Positions 26,101 to 37,267 of a DNA stretch of 64,000 nucleotides are shown here, in pieces (within the stretch, counting starts at the first letter, position 1; every line of letters begins with the position of its first letter). The position numbers and the translations under genes are program-made. This stretch comes from Caprella mutica (lineage: Eukaryota > Arthropoda > Malacostraca > Amphipoda > Caprellidae), in the NCBI GenBank assembly GCA_947561585.1, contig CANNZV010000333.1, forward strand, positions 186,001 to 250,000, given 5' to 3'. Under the pieces are notes generated by a model, which did no database searches, was not told the DNA's origin, and saw only the letters and a program-made list of their open reading frames with translations.

Positions 26101-27560
26101 CAAGTGTGAGGACAGAAGTAGCTTTTACATCAATTGTGAGGACAGGAGTAGCTTTAACATCAAGTGTGAGGACAGAAGTAGCTTTTACATCAAGTGTGAG
26201 GACAGGAGTAGCTTTAACATCAAGTGTGAGGACAGGAGTAGCTTTTACATCAAGTGTGAGGACAGGAGTAGCTTTACATAAAGTGCAAGGACAGAAGTAG
26301 CTTTAACATCAAGTGTGAGGACAGGAGTAGCTTTTACATCAAGTGTGAGGACAGAAGTAGCATTTACATCAAGTGTGAGGATAGGAGTAGCTTTTACATC
26401 AAGTGTGAGGACAGGAGCAGCTTTCACATCAAGTGTGAGGACTGGAGTAGCTTTTACATCAAGTGTGAGGACAGGAGCAGCTTTCACATCAAGTGTGAGG
26501 ACTGGAGTAGCTTTTACATCAAGTGTGAGGACAGGAGTAGCTTTTACATCAAGTGTGAGGACAGAAGTAGCATTTACATCAAGTGTGAGGACAGTAGTAG
26601 CTTTTATATCAAGTGCGAGGACAAGAGTAGCTTTTACATCAAGTGTGAGGACAGTAGTAGCTTTTATATCAAGTGTGAGGACAGGAGTAGCTTTTACATC
26701 AAGTGTGAGGACAGTAGTAGATTTTACATCAAGTGTGAGGACAGGAGTAGCTTTTACATCAAGTGTGAGGAGAGGAGTAGCTTTTTACATCAAGTGTGAG
26801 GACAGGAGTAGCTTTTACATCAAGTGTGAGGACAGTAGTAGCTTTTACATCAAGTGTGAGGACAGGAGTAGATTTTACATCAAGTGTGAGGACAGGAGTA
26901 GCTTTTACATCAAGTGTGAGGACAGGAGTAGCTTTTACATCAAGTGTGAGGACAGTAGTAGCTTTTACATCAAGTGTGAGGACAGTAGTAGCTTTTACAT
27001 CAAGTGTGAGGACAGGAGTAGATTTTACATCAAGTGTGAGGACAGGAGTAGCTTTAACATCAAGTGTGAGGACAGGAGTAGCTTTTACATCAAGTGTGAG
27101 GACAGTAGTAGCTTTTTACATCAAGTGTGAGGACAGTAGTAGCTTTTACATCAAGTGTGAGGACAGGAGTAGCTTTTACATCAAGTGTGAGGACAGTAGT
27201 AGCTTTTACATCAAGTGTGATGACAGGAGTTGCTTATTACATCAAGTGTGAGGACAGGAGTAGCTTTTACATCAAGTGTGAGGACAGTAGTAGCTTTTAC
27301 ATCAAGTGTGAGGACAGGAGTAGCTTTTACATCAAGTGTGAGGACAGTAGTAGCTTTTACATCAAGTGTGATGACAGGAGTTGCTTATTACATCAAGTGT
27401 GAGGACAGGAGTAGCTTTTACATCAAGTGTGAGGACAGGAGTAGCTTTTACATCAAGTGTGAGGACAGTAGTAGCTTTTACATCAAGTGTGATGGCAGGA
27501 GTAGCTTTTTACATCAAGTGTGAGGACAGGAGTAGCTTTTACATCAAGTGTGAGGACAGG
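23167..27560. repeat. 30-bp satellite, about 146 copies, with higher-order duplication
   Basis: The unit is ACATCAAGTGTGAGGACAGG followed by AGTAGCTTTT. Variants at a few fixed positions (ACAGG/ACAGT/ACAGA, CTTTT/ATTTT/CTTTA, TGTGAGG/TGCAAGG) mark individual copies. The marked blocks recur. Sequence from about 23281 recurs at about 24901, with the offset drifting from 1620 to 1770 bp through 30-bp gains. A further partial block restarts near 26581. Occasional 31-bp units with five T's (near 23872, 25642, 26782, 27114, 27507) shift the frame. The 100-300 codon open frames (FYIKCEDRSS or VAFTSSVRTG repeats) come from the 30-bp period. Confidence 0.97.
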
Positions 27561-27577
27561 AATTCTTGTAGTAACTA

Positions 27578-27810
27578 TAGGTACAAATCCTCTATAATTA
27601 AGTCCATTATGGCGAACCAGATCCCTATTTTAAGAGTCTTGAGTAATGAAATATCTTTTATAGTGAAATTATTTTTTTGAAAGAAAATATTTCGTGAAGT
27701 CTGCCATGAAATGGCCAGTTTTCTATGCATCTCTTATTCCTCTATAGTGAAATGATCTCAGTATATAACTACCTATAGTTTTAGTTCATTATAGAGGATT
27801 TCTACTGTGA
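27578..27810. mobile_element. pogo/Tc1-type MITE
   Basis: Inverted ends share AAATCCTCTATAAT. The right end read inwards is CAGTAGAAATCCTCTATAAT, and the left end contains GTACAAATCCTCTATAAT. TA dinucleotides flank both sides (27576-27577 and 27811-27812). A CAGT start with TA duplication is typical of pogo-like elements. It is about 230 bp, non-coding, and sits exactly at the end of the 30-bp satellite. Confidence 0.6.
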
Positions 27811-28019
27811 TAGGATTAGTTAGAAAAGTTTTTTCAATTCTACATTCTAACTGTGACGTGAAAGGTTTCAGATTTTCTCGAGAAAGGAGTCTTCGTAGTT
27901 TTATTTCGAAGTTAGCTCCTGCAATGAGGATCAAGTGTCAGAATATCTTAGGGAGGCTGAATTATTTCTCATGTTCCTTGCAATTCTATGCGAGATTTGT
28001 GAGCGAGGCGAAAAATAAG
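27807..28019 (+). pseudogene. possible retroelement polyprotein scrap
   Basis: An open frame of about 70 codons ends at 28022. It contains ILGRLNYFSCSLQFYARF, which resembles the LG-x-x-NY-x-x-F segment after the reverse-transcriptase palm of Ty3-type or related retrotransposons. No catalytic aspartates, integrase or long terminal repeats are seen. The similarity is short, so this may be coincidental. Confidence 0.2.
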
Positions 28020-28384
28020 TGAACTTCCAAGAAAAAAACTTTTTTCCTTTATTTAATTTGAAAAATAAGACCTAGTTACATATTTTATAATTTACATTCT
28101 TCATTTCAGTAGTTTGAATTTATATAACTGCATTTGAAAATATACTTCAATGATGATTACAGTAATTATTATCTTTTCACCAATTTAATTTTCTATCAAT
28201 TAATATTTCCACATAAATTATGATCGAGTAAGGAATTTTTTTATGGAATTGTATTGAATTTCAGTCCATACATATTACTGAACTAGTCAATTTAGTGTGT
28301 TACCTGTCAAAAAAGGATTCATTTCATTTTCAATTACCTACCTGAATATAATTCTTAAGATTTTTAGAAAATCATCCATTATTT

Positions 28385-28800
28385 TTTGTCCTGATTTATT
28401 ATACGGATTTCTTTGCGATTTTTATACAGATTTTTATCCGTATTTTTACCATTCGAACTTTCTCCAATAATCCAGTGTTTTTGTCATCCGGATTTCTTAT
28501 AAAATGGGTCTGTATTTCTTTTATTACCCCTCCATAATGACGGATTATAATTTATTTTCCAGTTTTCAAAATTATCCGAACAAATTGTACTCATTTTTTG
28601 GAGAAATCATCGACATTTTTTTGGTATTCGAATTTTCTTATGTTTCTGCCGGAAATTTTTTTGTGACACCGGCTTTATTTCAGATTTTTTTTCTGATTTT
28701 TCTGCGTTTCCTGATTCTTCTTTTATTCTATTTTCCTATTTCTTTCTGATATCCGGATGTTTATGTTATCCAGATAACAAAAACTACTTTTATCCCTATT
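28385..28800. repeat. degenerate T-rich subrepeats with TATCCGGATTT-like cores
   Basis: Roughly fifteen diverged occurrences of words such as TATACGGATTT, TATCCGTATTT, CATCCGGATTT and TTATTCGGA occur in 400 bp. Spacing is irregular, mostly 13-30 bp. The open frame at 28504-28749 reads through this T-rich tract. It may be a decayed member of the subrepeat-ended transposons, but no ends or target duplication were found. Confidence 0.4.
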
Positions 28801-28829
28801 TCAGTTATTCGGAATACTGTAATCTTGAC

Positions 28830-31502
28830 AATTATTATATAGCGTATCTTAAATGTTAAAGCGTGACATTTTTCTTGCAACCAATCAACCAACCAACCAA
28901 CAAATACCCACTGTATATTTGTATAAAGGGTATTAATTATTGACGCGAGGATATAGATTCGAGACTAATATTTAAATGTTAATATTCAAATTGAAGAAAC
29001 TACAACCAATGCAGAATTTCTCTTCTTATGATCGGTTTTGGTAAACAATAAGTGGAATTATTTATCTGTTAAAGATAAAATTAAATATTCAAATTTTGCT
29101 GCTTGCTTGGATAATATATATGTATGTTCATCTTGGTATCTCAGTTTAAAAATTTAAGATATTGTTTAGTATTTTATATCACAGAATCTCAGTTGAAAGA
29201 AACTAGTTGAATTTTGCATAAATAGAAAACTTGTTTTTGGATAAATATTTTTTTTTGAAAGGACACTTTCCGTTTAAAGAATATATGAATAATGATGCAA
29301 CGAATTGACTATTACTTATCATTTGAGTGACTGAAATCAACTCTAAAGTCATGATGTACTCTAAAACTACCCTAAACTAAAGTAAGTTCACAGCTAAATA
29401 ATTCATAAGATTGTTACAAATGGCTTGCAGAGGAGTGAAATCAATCACTTGAATGTATTACATTGATATTTACTAATTTTTCATGTCAGAGAAGTGTATT
29501 TAGATTAGTTGTATTTATAAGACAGGTAGAGTGTTGTTACACTTCACTTTTTCGCATCACCTGTAGAATTATTGTGACCCCATGAAATGCCTTCTCACAA
29601 GGAGTGACAATAATTGTTTGGGTGGATAAAAACATTGTACTGCTAGTGTATTTGCTCGTTAAGATTAACGTATTATCAATAGTGTCAATATTTGTATAAT
29701 TTAACTATCCACTCATCTTGTCTGTGCCATCAGATTTAACTATAATTATTAATTGAATAATGAATATAATATTATAGCATAAACTATATAAATTTAATGA
29801 CAGAGCTTGAAAAGAGTTCATTATAAACTAAACCTGTATAATTATGTTAATCATTTTATTTATTTATATGATAATTAGTATTCATGCTATCACATGTATA
29901 GTATAGCGTGTCAAACCACAGACAGAGAAATAAAAATAAGCAAACTTTTTATGAGGGAGATAGTTTTGAAATATTTATTTATTATATGGATTCATGTAAA
30001 GGATTGTTTAATGAATTGAATATATTATTAGCTAAATCTAAATTTATTTTTAAAAAGATAATATCCTTCCTGTATATCCACTATTGGTAAATTTGAAGAA
30101 TATAGGTTTATTGCTACCTTTTATAACTACGATATCACATTAATATAATATTTTGAATTCTACAATTTGAACAAATATATTCACCTGTATAGTGTATATG
30201 CGTCACCCCATTGAAGTTTGGAGTGACGATTCTAAAGGTGAACTATTTTCTAAACATCACGTTTAGTTCCTAACAGTTACAACAGAGTTCTAATACTGAT
30301 CCAGCAAAATATTACATTGCAATGTGTTTAAATTGTCTTAATACGCTAAGTGCACAGGCCTTATTTTAACCTTGAAGGTCCTCTCCATGCAAGTATTTTC
30401 TAGTTTTAATCAATGAGGCTTATGTTTCTTAATTTTTTGCTGTAAATCCTATGAAATTTGATACTATATATTTTATTCTAAATGCTATTAAAGAGTTTTT
30501 AATCAGAACTCTCAAACAGCCGTGTTACTTCCAATTTGCTAATTTCGAGTCCAAAGAAAAAGAATGTACACTTTGTTTTGAAGATCAGCTACAGGTAGGT
30601 ATATTCAAACCATTAATAAATATTCGTTGGATGGAATGAAATAGGAGACACTTATTAGAGAAACCTTTATAAACTAAATGAAATAATAATTTTACACAAT
30701 AAACGAAGGTCGGACATGAATTGTGTTTTTCTAATAAAATCCAAATTGGAAATGAAAAGAAAGAGTGTACAATCTTTTTCTTCAGCGTCATATTAGTATC
30801 TATGACAATAGTTGTGCAAAGAGCATTAAAAACTTTAGAAGTATATAAACAAATATATACTGAGTCTAATTTAATGTAGTTTGCAGATTAATGATCATAG
30901 ACCTTAACTACTTTTGCAATATTATGAAATACACTCATTTACTTCCTGAAACATGGAGGGGACCTTTAATGTTAAGATATCTGTTTATTTATACTTGAGA
31001 AATTTAAAAAAATCAATTAAATAATTGCTACGTTAGAAAAATTATTTGATTAAAAAAAATTTAATTCGTTGAATTTTTTTTTTCTATCGATTGAAAAAAT
31101 CACTTAAATGATTGAAACAACTACTTAATTGATTTAAAGAGTTTCTTTTGTTTTTAAACATTTCCCCAACAATTGTTTCACTGAAGCTGACAAAATACAG
31201 AATAGTAATAATACTATTACATTATAATAATAATGAATATTACATTTATATTACATTATAATAAATAATGAATAGTAATTATAATACAGAACTAAGGATT
31301 TATAAAATTAAAGTTAAAGTATGCTTCGAAACTTGAATATAAATAAAGTTTATAGAAAACAGAGGTAGCTATATGTTATTTACTTTATTGTTACTCATTT
31401 ATTTTTTGAGAAATAGACAAACTGTTTAATAAACTGGATAATCAATTTCATACAATTATCTAAAATTATAAATAATAAACTTCAACTATCACAATTTAAT
31501 TT
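28830..31502. other. AT-rich DNA, no gene seen
   Basis: No recognised features beyond a short (CAAC)n-type run near 28880-28905 and AT-rich microsatellite-like tracts near 31200-31280. Confidence 0.55.
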
Positions 31503-31511
31503 GATGTAACC

Positions 31512-32308
31512 GTGACCAGACAATTGCCACCCACGGACAATTGCCACCCCCGGACAATTGCCACCCAAATATTTATTATCAAGCCTCTTAAATTTAAAAA
31601 TGGTGATAAAATATGTATATTATTTTTATTATTTTTATTATCTTATTATTATATGCCAATGAGCATCTCAACTCATAGATATCCTAGAATATGAATATTT
31701 GTTTATTAATGATAGTATTGATAAAGAAAGATATTTTTAATTTACTAAGGACATCATTAATTGAATAAAGGAAATAATTCATATAAAAATAACATATAAT
31801 TTATTATATCCACTAAGGGAAAAATCAATTTTAAAAAATGTGGAATGAAATTTTTTATCTTATAACGTATACATTAAGCAGTCATTCCACACAGACCTAT
31901 ATGTGATAAGTAAGTGCAGTTTCAAATTAACTAATAATCTGTGAAAAAGTTAATTGGCTTGAAATTGTAGATGCGTGGTGTTTAAGAAAATCTATTAGTG
32001 TAAATCATGAAAATGTTATAGACGAAGGGAATTAAACAGTTTTTCATCGTTCTAAAGAAGTGGCATAAAGTATTCGATAACATAAGATTTGAAAAATATA
32101 AGATTTAAAAAGCACATTCAGAAACCGAATAATAATATTTTCTTATAATGTATATATTTAATCCTTAATCGTACAAAAATAGTATACATATTTTAGCACC
32201 ATTTTCAAAGTTAAGAGGCCTGATATTAATTATTCGGGTGGCAATTGTCCGGGGGTGGCAATTATCCACGGGTGGCAATTGTCCGCGGGTGGCAATTGTC
32301 CTAGCACC
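31512..32308. mobile_element. nonautonomous DNA transposon, subrepeat type with 17-bp unit (family C)
   Basis: The left end is GTGACCAGACAATTGCC followed by two more GGACAATTGCCACCC units. The right end carries four inverted units and, read from outside, starts GGTGCTAGGACAATTGCC. Unit spacing is 17 bp here rather than 15. Flanks GATGTAACC (31503-31511) and GATGAAACA (32309-32317) match at 7 of 9. The interior is AT-rich and non-coding. Confidence 0.8.
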
Positions 32309-32412
32309 GATGAAACATTATCGAAAAGATAACATAATATTATCCAACTAATTGTTATTCAACTGTTATTTGCTAGTGTCTTTTTGGTTGCTAATTTCAT
32401 CTCAAATTAAAG

Positions 32413-32531
32413 AAGGTCTGGCAAACATCAAACAGATAACCCAGCACTGGTTTGAGTTTGAGTTACGGTGTGACTGGGTTATGAGACACCTAGCTTCCCA
32501 TTCGCTAAACTTTTTACACAAGTTTCAGGAG
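32413..32531 (+). CDS. candidate internal exon (unassigned)
   Basis: A 119-bp segment follows an AG after TCAAATTAAAG and is followed by a donor-like GAG then GTAGTT. It is open in one frame, within an open stretch starting at 32352. It encodes a compositionally balanced peptide containing HWFEFELRCDWVMRHLASHS. Its codon content is less AT-biased than the flanks. No domain is recognised, and the acceptor pyrimidine tract is only moderate. It lies 100 bp beyond a transposon end. Confidence 0.25.
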
Positions 32532-32939
32532 GTAGTTTGTGACATTTAAATATGAATAGAGTACTGTGAGGTCGTGTTTGACAAGAATACTCGAGAAAAA
32601 CCTCTGTTAGATATAATGAATATTTATTTATTTATAGCATTTTCATCTATTTATTAATTATATAATGCCATCAACTACCATAAATAAATTGGCAAACAAT
32701 AATACCTTTATTTCAATTATCTTCACATACAATTTACAGTTCTTTTTGCCCAAACCATTTACTATGTGATTACAAACGACAGGAACTTGGAATTGAACAT
32801 TTAAAATTAATAGCCAGTGTTTTAGCTGTCCATTAAACGGATGAGACTAACATTTATACTTTGCATACACGGCACCAACTAACTCTGTTTGCTAGGGGGG
32901 CATATTGAACCTTCCTCCTTCATATGGTACACTAAAAAT

Positions 32940-33305
32940 TGTTACCATCGCAAAATTGCAGAAGGTTATGTTTTGGTCGGATTAATTTGTAATCTTGTTA
33001 TTCGATTAACTCAAAAATTATTGAACAAAATTTCTTGAAATTTTTATGGATTATTCGTCATTATACAGGAACCAGTTGGTTCGATTTTGGGAGCGAACGG
33101 ATCAAAGGTCAAGGTCATTTATAACTCAAAATGTATTCAAACAAATTGCCTGAAATTTGGTGGAACGATTGGACATTATCCAGGATCCATTTGATTAGCT
33201 TTTTGAAGCGATCAAGGCTAAGGTCAGAGACAAGGTCCTTTATAACTCAAGAAATATTGGATGGTCAAGGTCATTTATAAGCGGCGGCGAAGGTCTCTAC
33301 CCTCC
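32940..33305 (+). mobile_element. Helitron-like nonautonomous repeat with nuclear-receptor-type motifs, copy 1
   Basis: Starts with a small hairpin-like TACCATCGCAAAATTGCAGAAGGT. It continues with units such as GGATCAAAGGTCAAGGTCAT followed by TTATAACTCAA and CTGAAATTTGGTGGAACGATTGG. It ends in GGCGGCGAAGGTCTCTACC. This copy is shortened relative to those at 36301 and 50480, with no CTAG end visible. Confidence 0.7.
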
Positions 33306-33310
33306 ATGAA

Positions 33311-33940
33311 TTTAGGACATCTAAAAGTAAAACACTATCCCCCTATAATCCTCAGAATTGGCGGTGGAATTAAAATAAACATGTTTTTCATGTTTGATGA
33401 TATCAGATGAAATGAATAGTAATAAATCACAGAATTTTGAACCAGATCCAAAACAGTGATATTCCCTATCAGTATAAAGCACTCAATATTCAAACGTTGT
33501 ATATTGACTTACAGTTAAGTAACTTTAATTTACATGAAAAAAACGAATATAAGTGCTCCCCCCCCCCCCCCCACTTCATTGCTCTCATCTCTCTGTATTC
33601 TACAAAGCAATTAAGTTCTGTCATACAACGCTGAAAAATGCATAATCCTGAGATTATTTTCATTCTAATGGAATTTATTTATTCATTAAATGAGACAGGC
33701 AGTTTTGTTATCTTTGTAAGCAGCACAATCTCAGGAATAAATTTCCCTACATCAATATATCCGTGACAATCGAGCAACTTCCATGCAACCAAACATCGCT
33801 AATGCTTGACATGAGAATGCTGAGGAAATGTATCTTATGGTGGAAATAAAATTGTATTTGGTTAAGCAAGTAATTTTTTTCACTCTATGCTCTATATAGG
33901 TGTACTGTCGGGTCAAACTCTATGCTCTAAATAGGTGTAC
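33311..33940. other. AT-rich DNA, no gene seen
   Basis: No coding feature recognised. A C-homopolymer of about 15 lies near 33557-33571. Confidence 0.5.
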
Positions 33941-33943
33941 TGC

Positions 33944-34046
33944 ACAGTGAAGTACACTGCACAGTGAAGTACACTGCACAGTGCAGTACACTGCACAGTG
34001 CAGTACACTGCACAGTGCAGTACACTGCACAGTGCAGTACACTGTA
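33944..34046. repeat. 17-bp palindromic minisatellite, about 6 copies
   Basis: Units of GTGCAGTACACTGCACA, with GTGAAG in place of GTGCAG in the first copies. Each unit contains the palindromes CACTGCACAGTG and GTAC, so either strand can fold into a chain of hairpins. Confidence 0.85.
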
Positions 34047-34569
34047 AAACTGTACATGGTTGGTGCTTTTGGTGTTATGGGGAAGGTGGAGTGTGAGATT
34101 CATGGTTTGGAATGTGAAGATAGGAGAGGTACTCTATCAAAAAAGTCAGTTATACAGAATAGTCGTGCTGCAAATTCAATTAGAAATTTGAGAGGAAGAA
34201 CTGATGGGTGTGAGAGAAGAGTATTAAATGTTTGGAGATAAAATAAATTATCCACTTCGTTATTTTAGCTTCCAAATCACATAACTATGTGCTTCATCAC
34301 TCATAATTCATTTATTTGCCCTTGAAAATGAATGAATTATGAGTCTTGAATTATGAGTTTTGCTCTAAGCTGTCGAATTTTGCTCACAAATCTTTGTCCC
34401 TTTTAGAGGTCTGTTGGATGTATCTTTTGTATTTTAGGTTGAAAATAGTTTGAATCATTACGCAGATTACGCTGCAGTGAAGTTTGTACGATTCCCATTT
34501 GTACCGTAGATCAATTAGTTCATATTTGGATTTTAGTGGAGGATATTGAAATTTATAGAAACATCAGTA
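34047..34569. other. non-repetitive DNA, no gene assigned
   Basis: A small open frame runs out of the palindromic array to 34241, with no recognisable domain. A diverged inverted pair around TGAATTATGAGT and ACTCATAATTCA lies near 34298-34350. Confidence 0.4.
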
Positions 34570-34578
34570 CGAATAATA

Positions 34579-35828
34579 GGCTCTAGGTAAATTCCCCCGC
34601 GGAAAATTCCACCACGGAAAGTCCCACCAGGTAAGTTCCACTGCTGGTAAGTTCCACCACGGAATAATCCACCGCCGGAAAATTCCACCGCATAATATTG
34701 GATTTCATTTACATAAGGTATAACATTTAATATTAACTGATTTAAAGAAAAAAAATTTGTGGTAACCGAACAACATTTCATTAGTTAGAAATTTAAGAAA
34801 TTATAAGAATATGTTATGCTAAGTCAAGAACTACGAGATAAGCTAAGGCGAACATACGAAATAATAGACAGATCAAACGATCTTTTATATATGAATCAAT
34901 TAAATTTTTAATAGAATTTAAATCATAAAAATTCAACTAAAAGTTCCACTGCCCCACTGACCAACAATTTAGATTCCGTTTGATTCTTCTTTAAACATAT
35001 ATATGTTGAAACTGAAATTAAGGATAATATTTGGTTTGTAACATAAATTTTATTTTATATACATTATCTATCACCCTAGTTTTTAAATGTACCAATATTA
35101 CAATATATTACAATTTAAATCAGCGACGATAATAAGTGGAATTAAAGAATCAATTGACACGTACTGAAATAAAATGTTTAATTAGTATCGATATCTTTTA
35201 ATATAAAAAGAAAAATTACAAAGCTGAAACTTTATGTAACTGTTTAATAATGTCTTTTGAAAGTATTAAAAAAAAGTTTAAATATGATGTGTTTCAACTA
35301 AATTTTGAACATAGAGTTAAGCAGGTAAATTGCGATCATTAACTAGCTTCGATCTGAAACCACAGACACACGAATAAAAATTATAAATTCAAAACTCACA
35401 TAAGAAATATACATTAAAAACATGCTTGTCATATTACTGCTTAATATTAACCTTTTCAATAATGAAACATAACAAAATTTATTTTTGTATCAAATATTAA
35501 AATCTGAACTTTAGTGTTTCTGTTGAAGTGTTGCCATATGTTGGTGTTCCAATATCAGCGTCATAGTATGTCACTATTAATCATTTAAATATTTAATGCC
35601 CATATAATCGATTATTAATTGTTTTATATATAAAAGGAAGATTTATTCATTTATAATTATAAATAACCTAGACTTAGAAATACATTTTAAAATAAACTTT
35701 ATATATGCTGTAAATTTGTATAGTTTTCAAAATGGTGGAATCTTCCGCTGTGGAATTTTCCACATCTTGCATTTAACGCCGGTGGAATCTTCCTGGTGGA
35801 ACTTTCCGCACTGGAATTTACCGGCCAC
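34579..35828. mobile_element. nonautonomous DNA transposon, 15-bp-subrepeat type (family D)
   Basis: The left end reads GGCTCTAGGTAAATTCC and continues with about six units of GGAAAATTCCACCAC. The right end read from outside is GTGGCCGGTAAATTCC. Flanks CGAATAATA (34570-34578) and TGAATAATA (35829-35837) match at 8 of 9. The TCTAGG versus GGCCGG asymmetry repeats that of the element at 21166, in the opposite orientation. The interior is AT-rich and non-coding. Confidence 0.85.
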
Positions 35829-35837
35829 TGAATAATA

Positions 35838-36300
35838 TACTGTGTAGTGTGTATAGTCCACATATACATGTTTTGGCTGCTGTAATATTTGTGTCATGAA
35901 ATTCCAACACTAACCATTCAATGCATTTCTTTGTAAGAATTTGTGTACCAATAATAAGACTGTATAGTTTCTCTATACCGCAAGTACCGATCCTTTGTGT
36001 CGTAACTAAAGAACTACAATTACTTTCGCTGATATATTGTGTATTGAACAGAATGCATATTACTGCTATAGATAGATTTTTATTTTTTTAATAAATTAAT
36101 TTAAAGTTAACCTTTTCTCCCTACCATTCATATTTATATAGTTAAAATGTATTCTAAAAGTGTCAATAACAATTGGGTAAAACGCATTCATCATGCTTTT
36201 TTTCAGAGTGAAAATAATTTCAGTGATTGATAATGCTGGTGATATTGCCTCTATATTGTTTCATTTCTTGGTCTTTGTCAATTTTGTACTGTATACTAAA
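35838..36300. other. AT-rich DNA, no gene seen
   Basis: No recognised feature. Confidence 0.5.
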
Positions 36301-36896
36301 CTAGATTATGTGCACTCGGTAGAGCGCATACCTTCGCCTCCGCTTTGACCCGTTCTCTCCCATAATTATGGAAACTGCTAACTAGATAATAACCAATCGT
36401 CCCACCAAGTTTCATGCAATATGGTACAATACTTTTTGAGTTATAAATGACCTTGACCTTGACCTTTGACCTGATCGCTTCCAAAATTCTACCAGATCGT
36501 TCCTGGTCATTGACCAATTGTACCATCAAATTTCAGACAATTTGGTTTAATACTTTTTGAGTTACAAATGGCCTTGACCTTGATCTTTGACCTTTCACCC
36601 GATCACTCCAAAAATCTATCAAAATGGTTCCTGCATATTGACCAATCTTTCCATCAAGTTTAATGCAATATGGTTGAATAAAATTTGAGTTATAAATGAC
36701 CGTGACCTTGACCTTTGACCGAGTCACTCCCAAACGACTAGCAGCAGGTCATTGGACATGGACCAATCGTTTCACCAAATTTCAGGCAATTTGGTTGAAC
36801 ACTTTTTCAGTTAAGCGAATAACAAGATGATAAATAAATAAATAAATAAATTCCGATGAAAATATAACCTTCCGCAAGATTGCGAAGGTAATTACC
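36301..36896 (-). mobile_element. Helitron-like nonautonomous repeat with nuclear-receptor-type motifs, copy 2
   Basis: Read on the minus strand, it begins GGTAATTACCTTCGC and runs through tandem units of about 120-140 bp. Each unit carries GGTCAAAGGTCAAGGTCA-type motifs, then TTATAACTCAAAAAGT. It ends GCGAAGGTATGCGCTC, a short hairpin, ATAAT and CTAG. A 3' hairpin just before CTAG is the Helitron-type terminus, and the inverted pair CCTTCGC/GCGAAGG near both ends resembles Helentron-associated elements. It has no coding capacity. Open frames at 36296-36733 are translated repeat. Confidence 0.75.
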
Positions 36897-37261
36897 TGAA
36901 ATTTATTCTTACTATTGAATATTTTCATTACAGTTGAGTAAGTTTCGAATATAAAATAATTGATATAATTCTCATGAAAGTGAAAATAAAGTTTTCCAGT
37001 GGATGCAGTAAATGACAGAACTCAGATTTATTAGAAAATAAGCACAGCAAACGAAATCCTGCAAACCCGTGCATTTATTACAACACATAAAGATATTAGA
37101 GTAGAGTTACCTTTTAAAAAATCAATGGGAACTCTAGAATTATATTTATTATTGTATATTATACGTGTATTTATTTCTAAATATAGCTTTATTTGCCAAC
37201 ATATTAAATACCAATGAACTATTTAATTAAAAATTTGATTGAATATGTCTAAAAATGTTTA
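36897..37261. other. AT-rich DNA, no gene seen
   Basis: No recognised feature. Leads into the 20-bp array. Confidence 0.5.
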
Positions 37262-37267
37262 TTTTAT

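Noticed and set aside
23407..27680. Long open frames with KCEDRSS, VAFTSSVRTG and similar repeats
   Set aside because: They are the 30-bp satellite read in different frames, with no start context, signal or non-repeat domain. The frame changes whenever a 31-bp unit occurs.
36301..36330. tRNA D-arm (CTCGGTAGAGCGC)
   Set aside because: No B-box or cloverleaf follows. The stretch is the hairpin at the end of a Helitron-like repeat.
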